Shown here in pieces: positions 45,312 to 54,235 of a stretch of 64,000 nucleotides of DNA. The translations under genes were made by a program, and so were the position numbers. Below the pieces are notes generated by a model. It searched no databases. It saw only the letters and a list, made by a program, of their open reading frames with translations, and was not told the DNA's origin. The stretch lies in the NCBI RefSeq assembly GCF_003268635.1, contig NZ_CP029639.1, positions 2,677,501 through 2,741,500 on the forward strand. Direction: 5' to 3'. This DNA comes from Paenibacillus sp. DCT19. GTDB lineage: Bacteria > Bacillota > Bacilli > Paenibacillales > Paenibacillaceae. Numbering within the stretch: the first letter of the stretch is position 1; the number at the start of each line of letters is the position of its first letter.

Positions 45312-46139
45312 ATGAGATATCGTCAGGTGTTCAGCTTAATCCTAATGGGCTTTGGTAGTGACCTCGATAAGAGAGGAAGGATTCACATTCGTAGATGCGT
45401 TATAAGTGATATTCATGGCTGTTACGACGAATTCAATGCTCTGCTCCACCATGTGAGCTATGATTCGGTTCAGGATGAATTAATTTTGCTTGGAGACTAT
45501 GTGGATCGAGGGCTCAAGAGCAGACAGGTCGTTGATCAGATCATAGAGCTACAGCAACGTCATTCTATCATTGCGCTGAAGGGAAATCATGATGCGATGA
45601 TGGTTAAAGCGTTGACCAATGATAACAAGGAATACGATAGCCACTGGATTCGCAATGGTGGTTTACAGACACTTGGTAGTTATGTAAACTATGCAACAGC
45701 ATGGGACGAAAATGAATTTGACTGGAATGCCTTTGATGAAGCCAAAGTGTGGGTACGCAACCACTATAGCCATCATCTTCAGTTTCTGGATCAACTTCCG
45801 TTGGTATATGAAATTCCGGGTTATGTGTTTGTACATGCAGGGATTAATCCAGACGTACCGGATTGGCGTAAGCAGCCAGAGAGTGACTTTATGTGGATTC
45901 GGGAACCGTTCTATTCCAGACCTACGGCAATTGAGGAAACGGTGGTCTTCGGGCATACGCCTGTGAAATATTTGCATGATGAGATGGGCATTTGGTTCAC
46001 CTCAACGGGTGATAAGATTGGCATCGACGGTGGATGCGCCTATGGTGCTCAACTGAACATGCTCACAATTAGTGAGGATGGCAGTCTACAGACGTTCTTT
46101 GTGAAAAATAGAGAGAATGCAGAGGACGTGGAACTTTAA
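45312..46139 (+). CDS. PPP-family metallophosphoesterase (serine/threonine phosphatase-like)
   Basis: Two-metal phosphoesterase of the PrpE/ApaH type. Motifs ISDIHGCYDEF, LLGDYVDRG, LKGNHDAMM, FVHAGINPD and FGHTPV are all intact, so it should dephosphorylate phosphoproteins or hydrolyse diadenosine polyphosphates. The start is unclear: the domain begins at about residue 29 (RRCVISDIHG), family members begin there, and neither ATG 45312 nor ATG 45345 has a ribosome site. The only purine-rich run (GAGAGGAAGGA) lies near 45371, with no normal start codon in frame after it. Function firm, N terminus not. Confidence 0.82.
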   Translation: MRYRQVFSLILMGFGSDLDKRGRIHIRRCVISDIHGCYDEFNALLHHVSYDSVQDELILLGDYVDRGLKSRQVVDQIIELQQRHSIIALKGNHDAMMVKALTNDNKEYDSHWIRNGGLQTLGSYVNYATAWDENEFDWNAFDEAKVWVRNHYSHHLQFLDQLPLVYEIPGYVFVHAGINPDVPDWRKQPESDFMWIREPFYSRPTAIEETVVFGHTPVKYLHDEMGIWFTSTGDKIGIDGGCAYGAQLNMLTISEDGSLQTFFVKNRENAEDVEL

Positions 46140-46238
46140 CGTATGAGCATTGCTTATCTAGGTTTCATATGCTAATTTATAAGTTTATGTTATGTCACTA
46201 TACATACGATAACAAAGCTGAGGGGAATGAACTACATT

Positions 46239-46561
46239 TTGGCTATTTATAATCTGGATCAATTGCAGCATCATATTTTACTCTGTAACGGTGGTACCTG
46301 TATGCGTAACGAGGGGAGGAAGTTACCCAGGCTGTGCGAGATGAGATCAAGAACCAAGGGGCAAGTGAATTTATTCATACGACACGAACACGTTGCAATG
46401 GACGCTGTGATGATGCATGTGTGACGATTGTGTACCCACAAGGGGATTGGTATGGCAAAATGACACCGGATTCAGGAAGAGCTCTCGTTCAGGCACTCTG
46501 TGAAGGTGAGCGTTTGGAAAGCCATCTCATTGCTAATGTTGCGACAACAACGGCAAAATAA
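46239..46561 (+). CDS. (2Fe-2S) thioredoxin-like ferredoxin, one frame break as read
   Basis: Short electron-carrier-like protein. TTG 46239 gives MAIYNLDQLQHHILLCNGGT, the normal family start. The frame breaks at GGGG 46313-46316; one added G gives NEGEEVTQAVRDEIKNQGAS and then TTRTRCNGRCDDACVTIVYP and WYGKMTPDSG, ending at 46561 with 107 aa. Four Cys in the thioredoxin-like ferredoxin pattern (CNGGTC, RCNGRCDDAC) are present. The exact repair by one base in a G run suggests a sequencing loss. Ribosome site GAGGGGA is 11 bases from the TTG. Confidence 0.8.
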
Positions 46562-46641
46562 AATACAGGCCTATGGTCTATAGTGCTAGGACTAGAAAGA
46601 TTGTCCTGAGAATCATTTGCAATGAATTCGCTGTAAGGGGA

Positions 46642-46670
46642 TTGGAATTAAGCCCTTTTAACGCTATAAT
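46642..46670 (+). promoter_or_regulatory. SigA-type promoter of ppaC
   Basis: TTGGAA (46642-46647), 17-base spacer, TATAAT (46665-46670), 67 bases before the start codon. Confidence 0.65.
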
Positions 46671-46736
46671 CAGTAAGGGTATGAATTATAAACGACATTT
46701 ATTTTTCTAAATCAGAATTGACGGAGGGCTATCAAT

Positions 46737-47669
46737 ATGGAAAAAGCGTTAATCTTCGGACACAAAAATCCTGACACAGACACGATCTGTTCAGCAATTG
46801 CTTATGCAGATCTCAAAGCAAAATTAGGTCATGAGGTTGAAGCGGTTCGTCTTGGAGACGTGAACGGTGAAACTCAGTTTGCACTGGATCATTTCAAGGT
46901 GGAAGCACCACGTTTGATCAAAACGGCAGCAAATGAAGTAAACAAAGTCATCCTGGTTGACCACAACGAGCGTCAGCAAAGTGTTAGTGATATCGAAGAA
47001 GTAACAGTGGTAGAAGTTATTGACCATCACCGTATTGCGAACTTTGAGACAAGCCAGCCACTGTATTTCCGCGCAGAGCCTGTGGGCTGTACTGCAACGA
47101 TTTTAAATAAAATGTACAAAGAGAACGGTGTAGAGATCAGCGCACCGATTGCTGGACTTATGCTGTCTGCTATTATCTCTGACTCCCTGTTGTTCAAATC
47201 GCCAACTTGCACGGAGCAAGATGTAGCGGCTGCACGTGAACTGGCTGCTATTGCGGGTGTAGATGCAGACAGCTACGGATTGGACATGCTCAAAGCAGGT
47301 GCTGATCTGAGTCAAAAAACGATTGCTGAATTGATTTCTTTGGATGCCAAAGAATTCGTAATGGGTCAAGCAAAAGTTGAAATCGCACAAGTCAATGCTG
47401 TTGACGTTAACGATGTACTTGTGAAAAAAGCTGAATTGCAAGCTGCAATTGACGCAATCATCTCCAGTAAAGGTCTCGACCTCTTCGTATTTGTTGTAAC
47501 AGATATCCTCAACAACGATTCTGTTGCTCTGGCATACGGGGCTTCTACTAATGCAGTGGAAAAAGCGTACAATGTAACGTTGGCTGATAGCCAAGCTCTT
47601 CTGAAGGGTGTAGTATCTCGTAAATCACAGATTGTTCCGGTTCTGACAGAAGCATTCAACAGTCTGTAA
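46737..47669 (+). CDS. ppaC: Manganese-dependent inorganic pyrophosphatase
   Basis: Family II soluble pyrophosphatase (DHH superfamily), 310 aa, splitting pyrophosphate from biosynthetic reactions. Metal-site motifs are complete: [48 protein letters not shown], and the C-terminal DHHA2 domain with [23 protein letters not shown]-type ribosome site (ACGGAGGGCT). Own promoter and terminator. Codon usage suggests high expression. Confidence 0.97.
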   Translation: MEKALIFGHKNPDTDTICSAIAYADLKAKLGHEVEAVRLGDVNGETQFALDHFKVEAPRLIKTAANEVNKVILVDHNERQQSVSDIEEVTVVEVIDHHRIANFETSQPLYFRAEPVGCTATILNKMYKENGVEISAPIAGLMLSAIISDSLLFKSPTCTEQDVAAARELAAIAGVDADSYGLDMLKAGADLSQKTIAELISLDAKEFVMGQAKVEIAQVNAVDVNDVLVKKAELQAAIDAIISSKGLDLFVFVVTDILNNDSVALAYGASTNAVEKAYNVTLADSQALLKGVVSRKSQIVPVLTEAFNSL

Positions 47670-47712
47670 TAACCGTCTGGTATAGGGTACATGATGATCA
47701 TGTACATCAATC

Positions 47713-47752
47713 AAGCCTGTTCTGATCTGTCATAGGTCAGAACAGGCTTTTA
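47713..47752 (+). terminator. Rho-independent terminator of ppaC
   Basis: 13-bp stem AAGCCTGTTCTGA and its complement with TTTT. Confidence 0.9.
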
Positions 47753-47754
47753 GA

Positions 47755-47788
47755 GGTTGTTCAAAAAGTCCGCTTTTGATTACGAAGG
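47755..47788. repeat. Dispersed repeat, copy 3, forming the leader of the IF-3-like gene
   Basis: GTTGTTCAAAAAGTCCGCTT followed by TTGATTACGAAGG matches 22188-22221 with few changes; GTTGTTCAAAA also occurs in the copy at 13431. Its last bases contribute to the AAGGAGG ribosome site of the next gene. Confidence 0.55.
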
Positions 47789-47799
47789 AGGCAGTTCGT

Positions 47800-48288
47800 T
47801 TGATTAAAAATGAAAAGATCAAAGCATCGGAAGTCCATGTAACCGGGATAAACGGTGAGGATCTCGGAATCATGTCTACGCGTGAGGCGCTTGCCTTGGC
47901 GAAACAGTATAAGGTGGATCTGGTCTGCACCTCTCTCATGACCAGTCCACCACCGTGCAAACTAATTGGGGCTGGAGCAGCCAAAGCAGAGGCGCAGCAA
48001 GAGAAGAAGAAATCAAGCAAATCTCCGGATAAACGTAAGGTGAAGGAGATCCGTTTAACTCTGCAAATGGAAGATCATGATCGGGATACCAAGCAAGCAC
48101 AGGCAGAGCGTATCTTGAAAAAAGGGGATTCCGTGAAGCTGGTCATTCAGGTTCACGGAAGCAAAGAGGGTGCGGCCGGCAAGGAATGGGCGGAGCAGCT
48201 AAGCCAAGCCTTGGCCGAATTCGGCAGCAAAACAACAGGGGTACAGGTGAGTGGTAAACAAGTTGTAGTTCAGTTAGATCCAAAGTAA
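47800..48288 (+). CDS. Divergent translation initiation factor IF-3 paralogue
   Basis: A 162-aa IF-3-like protein. The N-domain matches (IKNEKIKASEVHVTGINGED then LGIMSTREALALAKQYKVDL and PPPCKLIGAG), and the C-domain keeps KVKEIRLTLQMEDHD and the KQAQAERILKKGDSVKLVIQ block. Two conserved regions are lost: the YGKYRFEQ start of the linker (here GAGAAKAEAQQ) and the ribosome-contacting RGRE(I/M)xH motif (here HGSKEGAAG). It is not next to rpmI-rplT, so a second, canonical infC is expected elsewhere. TTG 47800 has AAGGAGG 8 bases upstream; the frame extends further but only through repeat sequence. A role in ribosome binding is inferred. Confidence 0.78.
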   Translation: MIKNEKIKASEVHVTGINGEDLGIMSTREALALAKQYKVDLVCTSLMTSPPPCKLIGAGAAKAEAQQEKKKSSKSPDKRKVKEIRLTLQMEDHDRDTKQAQAERILKKGDSVKLVIQVHGSKEGAAGKEWAEQLSQALAEFGSKTTGVQVSGKQVVVQLDPK

Positions 48289-48370
48289 TAACTCCCCAAT
48301 AAGTGTATGCCGACTAGTCGATGATTCACGTTCAGGATGACGAAAGGGTAGCACGACTTGGCATATCGTT

Positions 48371-48418
48371 AACTCAGTGAAACTACAATACTATTTTGTG
48401 GATTCACTGAGTTTTTGG
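48371..48418 (+). terminator. Rho-independent terminator after the IF-3-like gene
   Basis: Stem AACTCAGTGAA / TTCACTGAGTT with a 21-base loop, then TTTTT. Confidence 0.8.
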
Positions 48419-48463
48419 TTTTGTTTTATTATATAGACGCAGGAGTCAACCACATGAAAAGTA

Positions 48464-49288
48464 TCAGGTTCTCAAATAACGACTACCACCTACACGTACG
48501 TATAACTGTCCCGGTAACACAGGCGTCGATGCAGAACCTGAATTCACATTATTGCTATTTGCAAACCGTGACAGATAATAAAAATCAGGATAAATGACCG
48601 TATCCATCAGATACGCAGAGGTGCGGCTACCTGGAACGCGGAATTGATTCAAGGTGCGTATAATTTGTTCCCCATGAGCAATACCAATACCGTGACCATA
48701 ATACCAATCCTCCCGAAGTTTAATCGTATTCTCCCCTTGCCACTCCGGCGTTTCGGGAGACACATCCGGATTTTTGAAATAGAGTACATCCCCAGGGAGG
48801 GCGTCGTCACTGCCGTTTTTCTCTGTTAAGCGGAGATCGCTATCGTAATGCCAGTCGAAGAGGAGCAGGTTGCGGAATAGTGAATTGAAGGCATCTTCAC
48901 GGATGCTTCCAAGCACACCACCATATAATACGATGACGGTTGCAGTTGCACATTCGAAGGCGTACAAGGATCCGTTTCTCCAAATGTCGCGAATTCCCTC
49001 TGCGGGTGTAACGTTAGGTCTTAATTCAAATCCACCTTGGGCATTCAGATTCCAGTAAACGGGATTACATCTGGATTGTTCGAACGAGGCGAAGCTAACA
49101 CCACTGGCATTAAGCCCCTCAGCCGCTTCGACAAGCGAAGAACGCAGTTTCCATTCAAATTGAAGATGCTCCATGGACTGGTACGTATACACTTTCGAAC
49201 TGTTTTGAAGTTGTTGTAGCCAGTGCCATTCAAAGGGAGTCCAGTCTGCGCGATTTAATTGAACAGGTTGATTTGCAACAATAATCAT
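48464..49288 (-). CDS. tgl: Protein-glutamine gamma-glutamyltransferase (spore coat transglutaminase)
   Basis: Crosslinks spore coat proteins by epsilon-(gamma-glutamyl)lysine bonds. The 274-aa product matches B. subtilis Tgl along its length: FEWKLRSSLVEAAEGLNASG, GIRDIWRNGSLYAFECATAT with catalytic Cys113, LLFDWHYDSDL, GDVLYFKNPDVSPETPEWQG and YGHGIGIAHG with the catalytic-dyad region. About 30 residues at the C terminus, rich in Ser and Asn, extend beyond the B. subtilis protein. ATG 49288 has ATGGAGGT upstream; an earlier in-frame TTG/ATG is less suited. Its presence supports a sporulating host. Expression under a mother-cell sigma factor is expected, but I could not identify the promoter. 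Confidence 0.92.
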   Translation of the reverse strand: MIIVANQPVQLNRADWTPFEWHWLQQLQNSSKVYTYQSMEHLQFEWKLRSSLVEAAEGLNASGVSFASFEQSRCNPVYWNLNAQGGFELRPNVTPAEGIRDIWRNGSLYAFECATATVIVLYGGVLGSIREDAFNSLFRNLLLFDWHYDSDLRLTEKNGSDDALPGDVLYFKNPDVSPETPEWQGENTIKLREDWYYGHGIGIAHGEQIIRTLNQFRVPGSRTSAYLMDTVIYPDFYYLSRFANSNNVNSGSASTPVLPGQLYVRVGGSRYLRT

Positions 49289-49560
49289 AATCGATACCTC
49301 CATATCGTTCGGATGTAAAGGCTTTATTTAGATGAAAACTCGTAAAAATACATGAGAATGTGATATAGCCTATAGGCGTGTAGTTAGCGGTTCACTTGCT
49401 TGATGGGGCTAGAACATTAAAGATGTCGATACATGCCAAAATTTCGTACGTAAAATCGTTAACAATGATAGAATTTGGGGTAACACTCTATAGATGAAGT
49501 TATGTATCGAAATAAGCTTTCATTACGAATTGGTTGGATAATTGAAAAGGAGGATAAGCG

Positions 49561-52320
49561 GTGTCGAATCCAATTACACAGAACCGTTTGCTGTTCGAAC
49601 AACTATATACTCATGCGCCGATCGGCATTGCTGTTGCTTCACATGTGAATGGTCGTTGGCTCCAGCTCAATCCCGCCTTTTGTGAGATGTTGGGATACCC
49701 TGAAGACGAGTTAATTGATACACCAATCATACATATGATTTATGAGCCTGATCTGGATATGGATAGCTTCCGGTCTGAATTCTACGATATGACCAATGGC
49801 GTCACCATGATGTATGAAACGGAGTTCCGCCTCAAACGCAAAAATAATACACTTCTATGGGCATGCGTAAGGGCATGTATCGTCAAGGATGAGATAACGG
49901 AAGAACCATTATATTTGCTCGTACAAGCAGCTGATATTTCGAAGCAAAAGGAAGCGGAGGAGCGCTTGATCATCCAGCGCCAAAAGTTGGAGGAAAGCAG
50001 CCAAATCTCTCGTATGCTCACAGAATCAACCTTGGATATGATCGCCATTCATCATGCCGATGTTGAGCGTACTTTCAAATATATATCGCCCGCCTGCGAA
50101 AGCATGCTTGGTTATACACCGGAGGAATTAATAGGTCAATCCGGCTTATCTGTGATCTATCCAGAGGATATTCCTCTGGTCAAGGCATATGTGTCAGGAC
50201 AAGTGCAAGGTCTTGCTCCGGATCGAATCAGTTATCGTCTCCGGCATAAGGATGGATCGCCAGTGTGGGCGGATACGTTAACTCAGTATGTATATGATAA
50301 GCAGGGTAATCTTCAGGAGATGATTGCCGTAACGAGAGATATGACCGCCAGCAAGCAAGAGGAGCTTCGTCAGCAGGAATATCAGTCACTATTCGACTTT
50401 AATCCATTGGGGGTAACGTCACTTGCTCCAGATGGGAAGCTGCTTAAAGCGAATTCGGGACAGGAGCAGCTTACTGGACATACCAAAGAGGAGCTGCTAG
50501 GTGGCTCGTTTGAACATCTCATTGATCCGGTAGATCTGGAGAAGACCCGTTACTATTTTGAAGAGAGTGTGAAGGGGAAAGCTCAGAGCTATGAGATTGG
50601 ACTAATTCACAAAGACGGTCAGCGCATTGAAACGAGTGTAATTAATGTTCCGATTATTCTTGAAGGACAAGTCGTAGGTGTATTTGGAATCACGAGTGAT
50701 ATTACGGAATCTAAACGATATGTAGAAGAAATTGAAAATTTAAGTTATGAACGTGCACTCATATTAAATGCAATGTCCGAAGGGGTGATTGGGCTTGATC
50801 AGGAGGGACATATCATCTTCGCAAATCCGGCTGCAACAGAGATGATGGACTTCTGCCCGAGTGCTACCAATGGCATGCCGTTTGAGGAGATTATATTGCA
50901 AATGCAAAGCGAAGGTATCCCTTATCCAACAAACGAAACGCCAATAGTGAAAGCTGTTCGTGAAGGACGGAGCCTGCCAAGGTCAGAGTCCGTTTTCTGG
51001 AGACAGGATGGTTCAAGCTTCCTTGCAGAATTTCAACTTAAGCCCATTATGGATCAGGGGAAAACGCGAGGAGCAGTATTGGTCTTTCGTGATATGACAA
51101 GTGTGAATGAGATTATTCGGGCGAAGGAAGTGGCTGAGCATGCGGATAAAGCCAAGTCTGAATTTCTTGCGATTATGAGTCATGAGCTGCGCACACCACT
51201 GAATGGCATTATGGGAATGGCACATTTATTAAAGGAAACAGAACTTGATGAGGAACAACATGGATTTGCCGAGATCATCATTGATAGCGGGGAATCTTTG
51301 TTGCATATCCTCAATGAGATTCTGGATTTCAGCAAAATTGAAGCTGGCAAAATGGATCTTGCGCATGAGGCGGTCGATCTGAGAGAGATGACGGCGGGTG
51401 TAATGGAACTGTTTGCACTGCGTGCATCCGAGAAAAATATTGAATTATATTGTGACATATCGGATCAGATCCCTGAGCGAATAAGAGGGGACGAGACACG
51501 TATTCGCCAAGTGCTCATCAACCTCGTTGGTAATGCGGTCAAATTCACGGATAAGGGCAACATTCAAATCCACATGAATGTGAATCCAGCAGAATGTGAG
51601 AATGAGGATCGGCTTACACTGGCATTTACGGTGAAAGATACAGGAATTGGTATACCGCTTGAGAAGCAGCATCAGCTATTTCAATCGTTCTCGCAGCTTG
51701 ATCCTTCCATTAATCGCAAATATGGAGGCACAGGTCTAGGGCTGGCAATCAGCAAAAAGCTGGTGGAGCTTATGGGCGGTGCGATTGGCGTACAGAGTGA
51801 TGCGGGTGAGGGAGCAGAATTCTATTTCACTTTGTCGCTAGAGCGCTGGAATGACGAATCTGGAGAGCTTATAGAGCAATCCGACGAAGTGAGTGAACAA
51901 ACCGATCAGTCACGTCAGGCTGCGGGGATTAAAATTTTAGTGGCAGAGGATCAACAACTGAACAGTCACCTTATGGAGGAGATGCTGCGTAAGCATGGCG
52001 GTGTATGTGACATTGTAGAGAATGGTGAAGAGGCTGTGAAGGCTCTGGAACGTGAGCATTACGATCTTATCTTTATGGATATCAAAATGCCCATCATGGA
52101 TGGCATCGAGGCAACCTGCAAAATTAGGCAAACCCATCCGGAAATTCCGGTCATTGCTGCCATCACGGCATTTGTTGGTGCTACAGATCGTGAAGCATGT
52201 TTGAAGTGTGGCATGCAGGATTTTATTAGCAAACCATTCAGTTCTCAGGAGATACGTCGTGTCATGAATACATGGGTTCCCTTTATTCGAGCTCATCAAA
52301 AAACGTTAGATAACCAATGA
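49561..52320 (+). CDS. Soluble hybrid sensor histidine kinase with multiple PAS domains
   Basis: A 919-aa cytosolic kinase without membrane helices. Order: four PAS domains (about 10-135, 150-270, 275-390, 395-520; the first three with PAC-type ends such as [13 protein letters not shown]), HisKA with [20 protein letters not shown] (phospho-His541), HATPase ([34 protein letters not shown]) and a receiver domain ([12 protein letters not shown], phospho-Asp840 in [13 protein letters not shown]). GTG start with AAGGAGG upstream. No response regulator or HPt gene is adjacent, so the output partner is elsewhere. Signal unknown. Confidence 0.93.
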   Translation: MSNPITQNRLLFEQLYTHAPIGIAVASHVNGRWLQLNPAFCEMLGYPEDELIDTPIIHMIYEPDLDMDSFRSEFYDMTNGVTMMYETEFRLKRKNNTLLWACVRACIVKDEITEEPLYLLVQAADISKQKEAEERLIIQRQKLEESSQISRMLTESTLDMIAIHHADVERTFKYISPACESMLGYTPEELIGQSGLSVIYPEDIPLVKAYVSGQVQGLAPDRISYRLRHKDGSPVWADTLTQYVYDKQGNLQEMIAVTRDMTASKQEELRQQEYQSLFDFNPLGVTSLAPDGKLLKANSGQEQLTGHTKEELLGGSFEHLIDPVDLEKTRYYFEESVKGKAQSYEIGLIHKDGQRIETSVINVPIILEGQVVGVFGITSDITESKRYVEEIENLSYERALILNAMSEGVIGLDQEGHIIFANPAATEMMDFCPSATNGMPFEEIILQMQSEGIPYPTNETPIVKAVREGRSLPRSESVFWRQDGSSFLAEFQLKPIMDQGKTRGAVLVFRDMTSVNEIIRAKEVAEHADKAKSEFLAIMSHELRTPLNGIMGMAHLLKETELDEEQHGFAEIIIDSGESLLHILNEILDFSKIEAGKMDLAHEAVDLREMTAGVMELFALRASEKNIELYCDISDQIPERIRGDETRIRQVLINLVGNAVKFTDKGNIQIHMNVNPAECENEDRLTLAFTVKDTGIGIPLEKQHQLFQSFSQLDPSINRKYGGTGLGLAISKKLVELMGGAIGVQSDAGEGAEFYFTLSLERWNDESGELIEQSDEVSEQTDQSRQAAGIKILVAEDQQLNSHLMEEMLRKHGGVCDIVENGEEAVKALEREHYDLIFMDIKMPIMDGIEATCKIRQTHPEIPVIAAITAFVGATDREACLKCGMQDFISKPFSSQEIRRVMNTWVPFIRAHQKTLDNQ

Positions 52321-52355
52321 CGAAGCAACCTAGTTAAGTAACCTATGAATTGAAA

Positions 52356-52392
52356 CAACCTGCCCCTTAGCTTAGAGGCAGGTTGCTTTTCA
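52356..52392 (+). terminator. Rho-independent terminator after the kinase gene
   Basis: Stem CAACCTGCC / GGCAGGTTG with a 12-base loop and TTTT. Confidence 0.8.
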
Positions 52393-52437
52393 TTTTTTGT
52401 AGTGGAGAACTATCCATCTGAGAAGGGCTTAAAAAAC

Positions 52438-52650
52438 TTAAGACCATCCTCCAATTAACCCAGAGAGGGTTACACACTCATCATCTTCCAATTCTGCAAT
52501 TAGCGTAAGTTCCTCTTGGTCAGTTGGGTCAACTGAGAACAATTCACGGCGTCCATCTTCATGCACAATAATAACCAGTTGGTTGCCGCTTTTTGTATCA
52601 AACTGGTACTTAACTCCGATACCAGGTAAAGGACATTCCCGGATATTCAT
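52438..52650 (-). CDS. Solo KhtT-type N-terminal domain protein
   Basis: A 70-aa protein that closely resembles only the N-terminal domain of KhtT, the regulatory subunit of the K+/H+ antiporter KhtU: NIRECPLPGIGVKYQFDTKS, LVIIVHEDGRRELFSVDP, LTLIAELEDDECVTLSGLIG. Full KhtT is about 165 aa and adds a c-di-AMP-binding RCK-C (TrkA-C) domain, which is absent here: the frame stops after GGWS and other frames downstream do not continue the family sequence. No KhtU gene is nearby. ATG 52650 follows AGAGGTGAC. It is either a remnant or a genuine short variant. Confidence 0.75.
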   Translation of the reverse strand: MNIRECPLPGIGVKYQFDTKSGNQLVIIVHEDGRRELFSVDPTDQEELTLIAELEDDECVTLSGLIGGWS

Positions 52651-52788
52651 GTAATACTGTCACCTCTTTAGCTTTTCCGTAATAAGTTTAACCGTTCACA
52701 CAGTACGGATGTATTCTACTATCCCTCACAACGTTTGGCAAGTCACGATTCAAATTAACGGCATTTTATTATCCTTACGCTATATATT

Positions 52789-53523
52789 TTAGCCATTTCG
52801 GCGCTGTCTGACACGTCTACGACGCAATAATAACCAGATCAGCAATACAGCGATTAAAATAAGGGCAATAACAGCTGCGATAATGATATTTCGAATGTTC
52901 GGAATCTGTACAGTCAAATCCAGTGTATTCCGATTGAGTGGGGAAACGTGCCACGTTAGTGTTTTACCGCCATCTTCCACAACATCTGCGTTGGAATCCT
53001 TTGCTTTGATTGGGAGAGTTAGCTTGAAGTCGAAATTAATATCCTTTAATAACAGGTTTTTAAGAAAGCTCGGTACTTTGTTAATCTGATCTTTGATGGT
53101 TCCATCTGGCATAGATTCCATGACATCCGCTTCTGCAGTAAGGTGAAGTGTTGATGAGAACAAACCAGGTGTTGTGGATTGCTCCACCTTAATGCCTTCA
53201 GGTAAGCTTGACATATCAAAGTCAGTTGTACTGCTTTTCTCATAGTGAGTGGTGGCAGTAAGCTGCTGCGTGTCTCCCTGCTTGGTCACCTCTGCTTGGA
53301 AATTGTTCTTTTTTAACGTGTCAGCCAGCAAACCCATAAGGTTATCCTGTCCAATTTTGCCCAGTGCAGCATCGGTTACACTTAGATTCAGATCGAGATC
53401 GGATGACCCATCCAGATTGACGGTTACATGGGCTTCTCCGTTTGCGCAAGCAGTTAATACGGTTAACATTAATGTTAGTAAGATGGCAATAAATAAGTGA
53501 CGTAAAGGCATACGAATCGACAT
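52789..53523 (-). CDS. LppM/DUF3153-like lipoprotein with C-terminal membrane anchor
   Basis: A 244-aa envelope protein. Lipoprotein signal with lipobox LTAC (Cys about 26), an extracytoplasmic beta-rich domain starting AHVTVNLDGSSDLDLNLSVT, and a C-terminal transmembrane helix (IIIAAVIALILIAVLLIWLL) ending in a run of Arg. This double anchoring is typical of the LppM/DUF3153 group; function unknown. ATG 53523 is preferred over an in-frame TTG three codons earlier, because AAAGG is better spaced. Monocistronic as far as I can see. Confidence 0.75.
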   Translation of the reverse strand: MSIRMPLRHLFIAILLTLMLTVLTACANGEAHVTVNLDGSSDLDLNLSVTDAALGKIGQDNLMGLLADTLKKNNFQAEVTKQGDTQQLTATTHYEKSSTTDFDMSSLPEGIKVEQSTTPGLFSSTLHLTAEADVMESMPDGTIKDQINKVPSFLKNLLLKDINFDFKLTLPIKAKDSNADVVEDGGKTLTWHVSPLNRNTLDLTVQIPNIRNIIIAAVIALILIAVLLIWLLLRRRRVRQRRNG

Positions 53524-53876
53524 CTGGTTCAACCTTTCAATGTAAAATCTTATTTCTATTTCATAGATTTATAGTATACACCGGATGTATAACAGATGAA
53601 ACGTTGGGCATGGATTGCATTTTGTGATATGGTATGATTTGATCTGCATGCAAGGGGTGTCATTAAATCATTACATAAGGTTCAGCGTCGTGGGTGAGAT
53701 GTGGATGCAGATACCTAGAACGTGGAATAATGAATAACATATCATCCTGAATATAGATCCATTGATTAAAATTAAAGATTTCGTATTTTTGTCAATGTTC
53801 GGTCAATTCAAAAGGCGTTTCACCGTGTAAACTGGTAGTAGTGTGTAGAATATTCGGAAGCAGGGGGGTTACATTC
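53524..53876. other. Intergenic region upstream of a 30-aa peptide gene
   Basis: About 350 AT-rich bases between a minus-strand lipoprotein gene and a plus-strand peptide gene. It should hold both promoters, but no -35/-10 pair stands out clearly. I see no hairpin or repeat. Confidence 0.5.
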
Positions 53877-53969
53877 ATGACTTACATCATTATTTTGGTT
53901 GCAATTATGGTCGTGGGAATGGTCGGAATGGGCTGGTTTTATATGGTTGTGGACAAAGACAAAAATTAG
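53877..53969 (+). CDS. Predicted 30-aa single-pass membrane peptide
   Basis: ATG 53877 is preceded by CAGGGGGG (8-base spacing) and opens a 31-codon frame ending in TAG. The peptide is nearly all one hydrophobic helix (ILVAIMVVGMVGMGWFYMVV) with a short charged C terminus (DKDKN). The helix has a Gly-rich face (GMVGMG) that could pack against a partner. A hairpin at 54009-54045 may terminate it. No family recognised. Such small peptides often regulate a membrane complex. Confidence 0.55.
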   Translation: MTYIIILVAIMVVGMVGMGWFYMVVDKDKN

Positions 53970-54008
53970 TCTGAATTATTGAATAGCATATGTAAGTAAT
54001 ACAAGCTT

Positions 54009-54045
54009 ATAAGCCTGCTTCGCGATAATGCGGGGGACGGCTTAT
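54009..54045 (+). terminator. Possible terminator after the small peptide gene
   Basis: ATAAGCC / GGCTTAT arms enclosing a GC-rich interior; the T tail is weak. Confidence 0.45.
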
Positions 54046-54235
54046 TTGCGTTTGGTCATGTATCTGTGCCTACCTTACACGGTTGTGTAACAAACGTGAC
54101 CTTACATGTTCTTCAATTTGACCAATGGATAAATATTTTTCGTAAAGATGGGATTTTTAGGCTGCTCTTTTGTATAATAGGGTTAGTTTAACACGGGAAT
54201 CTCCCGAATTTACCGAATAGGAAAGGGTGTACATA

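Noticed and set aside
45312..46139. A frame break at the start of the phosphoesterase gene
   Set aside because: The N terminus is unclear, but unlike the other cases no single added base restores a normal start, so no specific break is claimed.
54150..54178. A promoter with TATAAT at 54173-54178 before the second M3 peptidase
   Set aside because: The -10 is perfect but no acceptable -35 lies at 16-18 bases, so I do not list it as a feature.
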